The notes under the pieces were generated by a model that worked only from the letters and a program-made list of their open reading frames with translations, was not told the origin of the DNA and searched no databases. Position numbers and translations under genes: made by a program. Of a stretch of DNA of 64,000 bases, positions 57,167-64,000 are shown in pieces; positions within the stretch are counted from its first letter, which is position 1, and each line of letters begins with the position of its first letter. The DNA is from Hybos culiciformis. Lineage: Eukaryota; Arthropoda; Insecta; Diptera; Hybotidae. Location of the stretch: positions 88,390,841 through 88,454,840 of the forward strand of contig OZ023273.1 in the NCBI GenBank assembly GCA_964007475.1. Direction: 5' to 3'.

Positions 57167-58195
57167 TTATTCGGTTAGGAATTTCAGTTTTAAGTTTAAT
57201 TTTTCTTCAGCTGCCATGGCTTCAAATTTAATTTTTTTTTTCTCTTCAATTATTTTTTTGATTTCCTCATCTCTTCGTCTTTTAAGCACTTTTTCTTCAT
57301 TTTCTTTACTTAGCTTTGATCTTTGTTCTTCAAGACGTCTTTGATAATGAGAATGTGATGATTTGACATACGAGATAACCTTAGGTGTAATTAATATTGA
57401 TTCTAATCCCGCATTTTTAATATAATCCATTACAATACGCTGTGCCACTAATGAGTCCTCATATAAGTTTTCTACCAATAATGATTTATTTATGGAAAAT
57501 CCACTTTCTACTGACGCATTTCCAAGAGAAAAAATTAGACAAATCTTTAGAATTTTACATAAGTTTTTATATGATGAATGATTTTCAATTAAAGAAAAAT
57601 AAAAACTGTCTAATCGAGAATCAGGTTCGAATTCTTTTTTTAAATATTCACGGAAATCATCGTAAAAACTGTTTTTGACTCACAGCAAAGTTTGGAAAAT
57701 TCTTTTTGTGCTGATTCGGCTTCAGACAAGGTAATTCTATTTGATTCATACAGTGTTTGAAGCAGTTTTTTAAATCTATCTAAATGTATTTGATGATTTT
57801 CGAAAACATTGCGTGGGTTAATACTCGATAGTTGCAGAACAACATTTTTTAATATGGGACTACGTTCTAATAATTTGTTAACTGATTTTATTATTATATT
57901 ACGACAATCAAGTTTAAATTTATCTTCGAATTTTTTACCATTAATTACTTTTTTTAAAAATTTGGAAGTACTAAAACCAATATCAATGTTTTTAATTGGA
58001 CGAAAATTTTCTGAATTTGTTAAATCAATTGAAATTAATTTGTTTGCGGTATTCGCATTTTCAATAATATTTTTTTTAATAATTTTGGTCAATAGATTAC
58101 GAATCAATGATACAATTTCCTCATGTAAATAAGGAATCATTGGTTTTTCGGATTGAAAAAGACGCAAAAACGGCTCACACTCGAGGAAAAGAGTA

Positions 58196-59192
58196 CACTC
58201 AAAGAAATAATGCAATCAAAACAACAAAAAGTTGCTTCAATTTAAAGTGAGATTTCTTCGCATTGTCCCTACAGAGAATTATTCGATTTGAAAAATAATG
58301 GTAGTTCATTTCAAAATCGAAAGCAGAAATTAGCAAGTATCTTTCGAAATGAAAACAAAATAATTCAAGTAAAAATTAGTTAAATTTACGTATAATTTGT
58401 ATCTTTACAAAAACAAAGTTTATTACCCCAAAACCAAAAACCTTTCAAATTCATCAGCAAAAACACCGCAAATCCAAAAAAGAAAATGCTAGACTCAATT
58501 TTTTTTTTATTTATTTATTCTTTTTTTTTTTTTATTATTTTTTTTTTTTTATATTTTTGTTATTTTTTTATTAATATTTTTTTTATTTTATTTAATTTTT
58601 ATTAATTTTTCTTTTATATTTTTTTTTTATTTTATTTAATTTTTTTTGTTTATTAAATTTTTTTATTTATTTTATTTTTATTTTTTTTTATATTTTTTTT
58701 ATTTTTTTTTATTTTTTAAATTTTTTTAATAATTTTTTTTATGCCCGCTTGTAGACTCGAACCACTGTCCTAAACATTGCAATCCACCAACTCTGCCACT
58801 GAGCTATGAACTGAATTTACGACAATGTGTAAAATGCAAAATATAATAAAATGAATGAAAATAAAACAGGACTTACTTCATTTCAATCTAAAGTTATTCA
58901 TTTTATGTTATTGCAACTAAAAACATTAATTTGAAAAACATAGTTTCATTAATGCAAGGTAAAATGAAAGCAATAGCAATTCAAATAAAGTAATAATTTT
59001 TCTTTTGAAAGCAAATATTTGAAGTTCTAAAATAAGGACAGGTTTTCAGTCTTAAAATTGTCTGTAAAGTTGGTATTTCATTTTGGAACTTCATTTAGGA
59101 TGTCTTCAAATAAAACAACAGATTTTGACTTCAAAAGTATCAATTACGGACAAAAATTGCTTTCGATTTTGATTGCATTTTTTTTTTGAGTG
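58196..59192. mobile_element. Tc1/mariner-type MITE, 997 bp, in the hAT-like gene
   Basis: Inverted ends CACTCAAAgaaataATGCAATCAAAA / TTTTGATTGCATttttttTTTGAGTG are flanked by TA on both sides (58194-58195, 59193-59194). Removing it with one TA restores the host reading frame exactly (FFST joined to LFLEC). Contents: T/A-rich runs and a tRNA-like stretch, no ORF. Confidence 0.88.
58741..58812 (-). repeat. tRNA-like sequence inside the MITE
   Basis: Minus strand: ATAGCTCAGTGGCAGAG (A box) and GGTTCGAGTC (B box), GGATTGCAATG in the anticodon region. It lies next to 200 bp of T runs. Similar to 40671-40745. Stems are incomplete. Confidence 0.6.
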
Positions 59193-60411
59193 TACTAAAG
59201 AAAGCTAATTTACAATTCATTACGGGATCGTTAATCAGATTTTGAATATTTTGCACTGGTTTCGTGTTTGGTAAACTCTTCACTACATTAAAAAACTTTT
59301 TTAAATCTTCAAAAATATCTAGAGCTCGGTTAACACATTTGGAGTTCTCTAACCATCGAACACCGCAATATTTTAATGGAAATTTTACTGATCCGGTAAC
59401 TGTAGTAAAAAGGCTCCGACGTGCTGGTGAGTTGTTGAAAATGTAATAAATATCTCGCAAAAATAAAGCTACTTCCCAATCAACACTCGTGAAACCAGTT
59501 TTGACAGCGCCATGTATAACATGTAAGCCGCATGTCTCAATATCAATAATTTTTTTACCATCAGTATCATTATGTGATTCTTGCAGCTTGTTGAAAAATG
59601 ACAGATTTACATTAGGTCCATCCATTGAAACCTAAAATTTTTGATCTAATTAAAAATAATTTAAATAAATGAAAAAAAATTATACTATTGCTGTAAATTA
59701 TAAAACTAACGTTGAAAGTTTTATAACATAAATGTGTCTAGAAAATTACCTGAAGTAAATTCTTTTTGTCCAAAAATCCAATTCCAAGCTAAAAATGTTT
59801 CAAAAGGTCATCTGCTTTGGATTTTCCAAAGAACTCGCTGCCAAGATAACGACTGCAAACCATATTTTTCTTATTATCAAAATACCGAACCACGAAATCC
59901 ATTTGCCCGCGTTAAGATACTTTGTTCAATGCCTCGTCGAAACATATTACGTAATCATCACATAATTTAATTTCCTCAATTAAGACGTCCCAAAAATATT
60001 TTGATAATCCATAATTAATAATATACGAACACTTCGTCTTCCCTAATTTAAAATTAGAAGATATCTTACTGTCCGGAAACATTAATTTGAAGATAGTTCC
60101 AGAGGCAGAACAAGAATTCAGTGAAAACCGGTTTTTTATTACATATAAACACCAATAAATTTCTGCTTTAGTTACATCAGATTTATCAAAATATCTCGAA
60201 TTCAAATTAGCTTTAACAATAGTTGATATAGATTGTGGAACTTCAATTATTTTTTCAGGTTCTTTCGGCATAAAAAAATTTCTTGCAGTACATGATCTAA
60301 TTTTCATGAAATCCTTATGTTTTTTCCCCATTGCATGAGATTTTAAAGCACATTCTCCCATGTTACTCAAATCAAAAGTTTTGGAACAAATTTTGCATTT
60401 GGCTTGAGAGC

Positions 60412-60529
60412 GGTTTCCTTTTAATTGAAAGGAAAAGAATTAATACGGACATTAAAGTAACAATTGTGTCTACTAAAATCAAAACATTACTAATGCTATT
60501 TATTAAAAAAAAACAAAGAGTTATATATA
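60412..60529. other. 5' flank of the hAT-like pseudogene
   Basis: A/T-rich, with a possible acceptor (aattaaaag) right at the exon 1 border. An upstream exon was not found. Confidence 0.35.
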
Positions 60530-60734
60530 CACACCTAATTCTGTTTTTACACGGTAGATACGTTCCAGAAAAAACCGTGTAAAAAAAAAACCGTGTAAAA
60601 AAAGACATGAAAATTCTAAACAATTACGGTTAATAAAAATATTTTTCGTTAAAATTTCTTTGAAAAGGCTTCTTTTCTAGACCGTGTTAAATCAAAACCG
60701 TGTAAAAAAGACCGTGTAAAAACAGAATTGGGTG
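60530..60734. mobile_element. MITE, about 205 bp, with internal accgtgtaaa repeats
   Basis: The ends ctaattctgtttttacacggt and accgtgtaaaaacagaattg are inverted copies, with TA on both sides (60528-60529, 60735-60736). Inside, accgtgtaaa-type words recur about six times. Confidence 0.8.
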
Positions 60735-61014
60735 TATATACAAAAAAAATATTTTCGTCTCAGCTGCATTCAATGTTTTTTTATTATGAAAAATTTTGTC
60801 CGAAAACGTCTGAAAGTCGAATCGAATAAATTTTTTTTAAATCAGCAAAGTTTTGGTTTTAATAGACACAGTTAAATATAAAAAAATATAATTATAATAT
60901 CACATAATATGTATTACGGTATATATATTTAAAAAAAATAATAAAGAAATAAATAAATAAAAAAATTATTAATAGCTTCAAATCATGACATTGCCAACTA
61001 CGTAAGTAAATTAA
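60735..61014. other. Non-coding A/T-rich stretch
   Basis: Between the two MITEs; nothing supported. Confidence 0.4.
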
Positions 61015-61151
61015 GGTGTAAACAGAATTGGGGCGACAGCGATAGCGACTGTCAAAAACCATATATTTGTATGAGAATGAAACAATTGAGGCGACTTTTT
61101 TATATGAAAAATCGTTGTCTCCTTCGTTGTCGTCCCAATTCTGTTTACACC
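61015..61151. mobile_element. Small MITE, 137 bp
   Basis: 23-bp terminal inverted repeats (22 of 23 match): ggtgtaaacagaattggggc at 61015 and its complement ending at 61151. No clear target duplication. The inner part includes a short direct repeat of gcgaca/gcgact words. Confidence 0.85.
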
Positions 61152-62365
61152 ATCAAATATAAAAATCACAGTAATGATTCACATCAACTCGTTTTTTAGT
61201 ATGTATCAACATTATTAATTTAAAAAAAATTCAACCCCGAAAAGGAAATGAACGACGACTTTTTATAGTGCGTTCAAAATAAATTGTTCAATGCACATAA
61301 ATGCAAAAAACGATTAGAAAAATAACGATAGTTGTTAAAAACTTTTGATCTTTCATGTATTGATTCAAATACAGACATTTTTTATTCGTCATATTTTCAT
61401 TAGAATTTCTGCTGTTACGTATATTAATAGATTGGTATGTAATTTATACAACAATATTTAATTTTTAATTCAATTTACTTTCTCTACGGTGTCGTGCGTT
61501 GCTAATATTTCGTAATTTACCAGATTACTGCCTGAATGTCCGAAATAAATTTAACTTGAAAATACAAACATGTCTTGAAAATAAACTTTAAAAGAATCGT
61601 TACAACTTACGAATCTAATAAAAATTATTTTAAACGCTTGTAGGTTATTTTTATTTAAATAAAGTCAATCAGCAAAAAACGTTAAAAATTAAATAATTGC
61701 TTTTATTTTTTAATTATGTACAGCGATTATTCCAATTAATAACATATGAAGAATATATAAACAAAATATTCTAAAAGTTAATTAATAAAAATTCACAGAA
61801 TTATTTTAAGCCAAAAAAAGTTTTGATGTGAATATGACGGATTAATGCGAAATCACTTCTTAAACCCCAAATCACCTTCAACTTCGTTTATCCATTGGCT
61901 ATTGTTGTACTTTTTGGTACCCTTTCTACCCTTACCTACTTTTTCGTACAGTTGCCACCTAACGCAACTGAATCTAAATTCCATGTCATATAAAATTTAA
62001 CTTCACGTATACAAAATATGCTAATCGCAACATTTTGTACACGTAAACTTATTCCACGTATTTGCCCATAATATAAGCAGTCTTAAAAACTGCATTTTAT
62101 TTGAATTTCCGTTCTACGAAATATGTTGAGCTGACATATTTCGTACAACTTATATAGTTGATTCCCTTTTAATTATATGCTAATTATCTCTTAATATACT
62201 CTTAATATTAGTACATAATACTTTAATTATGTACTACTTAGTATTCTCTCTCTTAACACTTTCTAATTAAAATAAATTAAACGTTACACATAAGAAAATT
62301 GTCATTAAAAAAGTTAAGTTGAAATAAAGAAGTTATCAATTAAAAAGTGTTGTTCTTATTCCACA
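61152..62365 (+). other. A/T-rich DNA including a probable 5' LTR that ends at 62365
   Basis: The end ...attccaCA is followed at once by a TGGCG primer-site-like sequence. The LTR start cannot be placed because the second copy would lie beyond the window. No gene. Confidence 0.4.
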
Positions 62366-62380
62366 TGGCGATCCTGCCAA
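62366..62380 (+). other. Probable primer-binding site of a further retrotransposon
   Basis: TGGCGATCCTGCCAA after a CA-ending stretch, the same layout as 43553-43566 of Element 4. The tRNA is not assigned; a tRNA-Arg is possible. Confidence 0.5.
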
Positions 62381-64000
62381 CCTGTTTTTTTTAAAGTTTT
62401 TTTAAATATTAAAGTGACTGATAATTTTTTTTTAATGTTAAAGTAAAAATTAAAGTGAAAATAAGTGAATTGATGATTAAATTAAATAAACATTAAATTA
62501 ATTTTATTATAAAGTAATAATAAATACAAAAAAAAAAATTTTTAATGTGTTGTTTGAAAAAAAAAAAATTTTTTTATAAAACTTCAAACTTTGAAAATTT
62601 TTGAAACATTTTGAAAATATAAACTTATAAGTCGGAGTTGAAAAGAATTTCAATTAATTAAACAATTCTAAAATCAAAAAAAAAAACAAAAACAAAAACA
62701 AGTTATAAAAAATAAAAATAATAATAATTTAATTTTAATTAATAACAATAACGCTTCAATGCAAATGTTCTTATAAATTTAATAAACAGTGACAAATGAA
62801 CAATAATAATTTAAAAACAATAAAATAAAAATTTCAAAAACCCAAAAAAAAAAAAAAAAAAAAAAAACAGATAAAAGTGAAAATTGAATATACAATTTTT
62901 TAATGTGATCAAATTTTCTTTATTTTGTAATTAGATCCAAAAAAAAAAATAATTTACAAAATAATTGAGCAAAATAAAATAATAAAGACAACAAAAAAAA
63001 AATTTTTTTTATAATAAAAAAAATCCAAATCAACATCGTCTACTGTAATGTGACAGCGAACACAAAAAAAATCATTCAACATCATAATGAAATCATCGTC
63101 AACGTAGTAACAAACATCGTCAATGGTAACAAAATAGTCATCAAGTAGTAAGTCAGTGACCTTATATCATCATTTTTATACAAAAAAAAATTATATTAAA
63201 AAAAAATAAAAAAAAAAAAAATAATAAATTTTTTCTTGCTTTTATGTCAGTAAATGTAAAATTTTTAAATTGCAAGTTTTGTTCTATAATTGTTTTGAGT
63301 ATTGGCTCGTAATTTGTTTTTTTTATTATAAAAATCTCGTAATTTGTTCATTAATTTTTTGTTAAAACAAACCATTTTTTCTTTTAACTATGCGTACTAG
63401 ACAAGAAGTCGCGGTTTTTATTACATGTTTAAGAATTTTCAGTATATCACTATATTAAAGAAATAGCAATTTGAAAATTTTATTATAAATTTAAAAAAAA
63501 GAAATATATATATTATATTTTCTACGTATTGTGATAGAAAATAATAATTTTGAAGATATCAGATAAAGAAATTTTGTGGAATCTTATGAAAATAAAAAAA
63601 AAAATAAATAAATAAATATTAAAGTAAAATAAATTTTTTTTTATAAAATATAAATATTTTTTTTGAAAAATTATATACAATAAATAATTGTTTTCTACAT
63701 ATAGTAGATCACTAAGATAATTTTCCTAAGTGGTAAAATTTTTTTTCCTCTCAATTAACAACACTATAAAATCCTTTTTATATAAATTTTGACAAAAGAC
63801 ATTTTACTTTTACATGACATGGCATAACAAGTTATAATATAATAAGAAAATATATTGACACATATTGGTTATATAGTATTACGTTACGTCATTATGCAAA
63901 AAAAAAAAAAGGAATTCACACTATACAATTTAAAAGTAAATGAGATTTCTTATAACAAATGCACAAATTATTATTACTTAATATAATGACCAAAATCAAA
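62381..64000 (+). other. A-rich leader of that retrotransposon, cut by the window end
   Basis: Composition and layout mimic the A-rich leader of Element 4 (43567-44500). No ORF; gag would be expected to the right of the window. Confidence 0.4.

Larger units (their letters stand above)
57167..60411 (-). pseudogene. hAT-like transposase gene, two exons, with MITE insertion
   Basis: Exon 1 60411-59750: BED-like finger (CKICSKTF ... HAMGKKH), then text to LCDDYVICFDEALNKVS, a TAA at 59914-59912, continuation QMDFVVRYFD, a TAG, and a good donor. The intron is 118 bp (59749-59632). Exon 2 from 59631: SMDGPNVNLSFFNKLQ, ETCGLHVIHGAV, YCGVRWLENS. It is interrupted by a 997-bp MITE (58196-59192) and resumes in frame with LECEPFLRLFQ. 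A shift near 57660 precedes the C-terminal dimerisation part (SLGNASVESGFSINKSLL) and a charged coiled-coil tail, stop 57167. The order finger, RNase H-like core, dimerisation end is that of hAT-type proteins. Related to 38729-39724 by type. Confidence 0.72.

Noticed and set aside
56923..60740. Complete hAT element with both TIRs
   Set aside because: The terminus-like text at 56925 has no inverted partner right of exon 1, so full element borders are not supported.

Overview
The window is an AT-rich eukaryotic segment with long A/T runs, built almost entirely of nested transposable elements and broken genes. I found no intact conventional protein gene of normal length. An insect is the best guess, possibly a dipteran: 66-bp introns, mdg1/412-like and BEL-type LTR retrotransposons, envelope-carrying errantivirus-like elements, hAT relatives and TA-flanked MITEs all fit. 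This is inference; no species marker was seen.

Layout, left to right. (1) 1-1244: end of an unknown ORF and non-coding DNA. (2) 1245-10526, minus strand: Element 1, a Ty3/gypsy retrotransposon with gag, pol and env-like ORFs, a tRNA-Lys primer site and a leader of four large palindromes. (3) 11135-13617: a block between 34-bp direct repeats, holding a small spliced gene for a six-module zinc-knuckle protein and a hairpin-rich stretch. (4) 13905-22063, plus: Element 2, a gypsy element with a CHCC Gag motif. It is interrupted at 18995-21505 by a TIR element carrying three tandem repeats. (5) 22066-23850: a transposon-gene fragment, a foldback and the start codon of a SAMD3-like gene. (6) 23851-35036, minus: Element 3, related to Element 2, with full LTRs, tRNA-Trp primer site and a TTTT target duplication. 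It sits after codon 4 of the SAMD3-like gene, and its leader is stuffed with tRNA-like repeats, foldbacks and a hAT MITE. (7) 35041-37290: the rest of the SAMD3-like pseudogene. (8) 38729-39724, minus: a BED/hAT-type ORF. (9) 40368-41096: a TIR element with a tRNA-like core. (10) 41100-43313 and 52450-56922, minus: a BEL/Pao element with an F-like envelope gene. It is split by Element 4 (43314-52449, plus), an mdg1/412-like retrotransposon with LTRs, tRNA-Arg primer site and a GGGC target duplication. (11) 56923-60411, minus: a hAT-like transposase pseudogene with a 1-kb TA-flanked MITE inside. (12) 60530-61151: two small MITEs. (13) 62366 onward: a primer site that probably begins another retrotransposon.

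The insertions give a relative order: BEL before Element 4, the SAMD3-like gene before Element 3, and the hAT gene before its MITE. By eye, Element 3 LTRs differ at about six positions in 690 and Element 4 LTRs at about eight in 240, so Element 3 looks younger.

The most unusual material is structural rather than coding. It comprises three tiny hairpins with a shared loop and covarying stems in the Element 3 3' UTR; four palindromes with compensating stems in the Element 1 leader; and a 1.2-kb array of palindromic 59-bp units around a perfect GC-rich 136-bp palindrome in the Element 4 leader.
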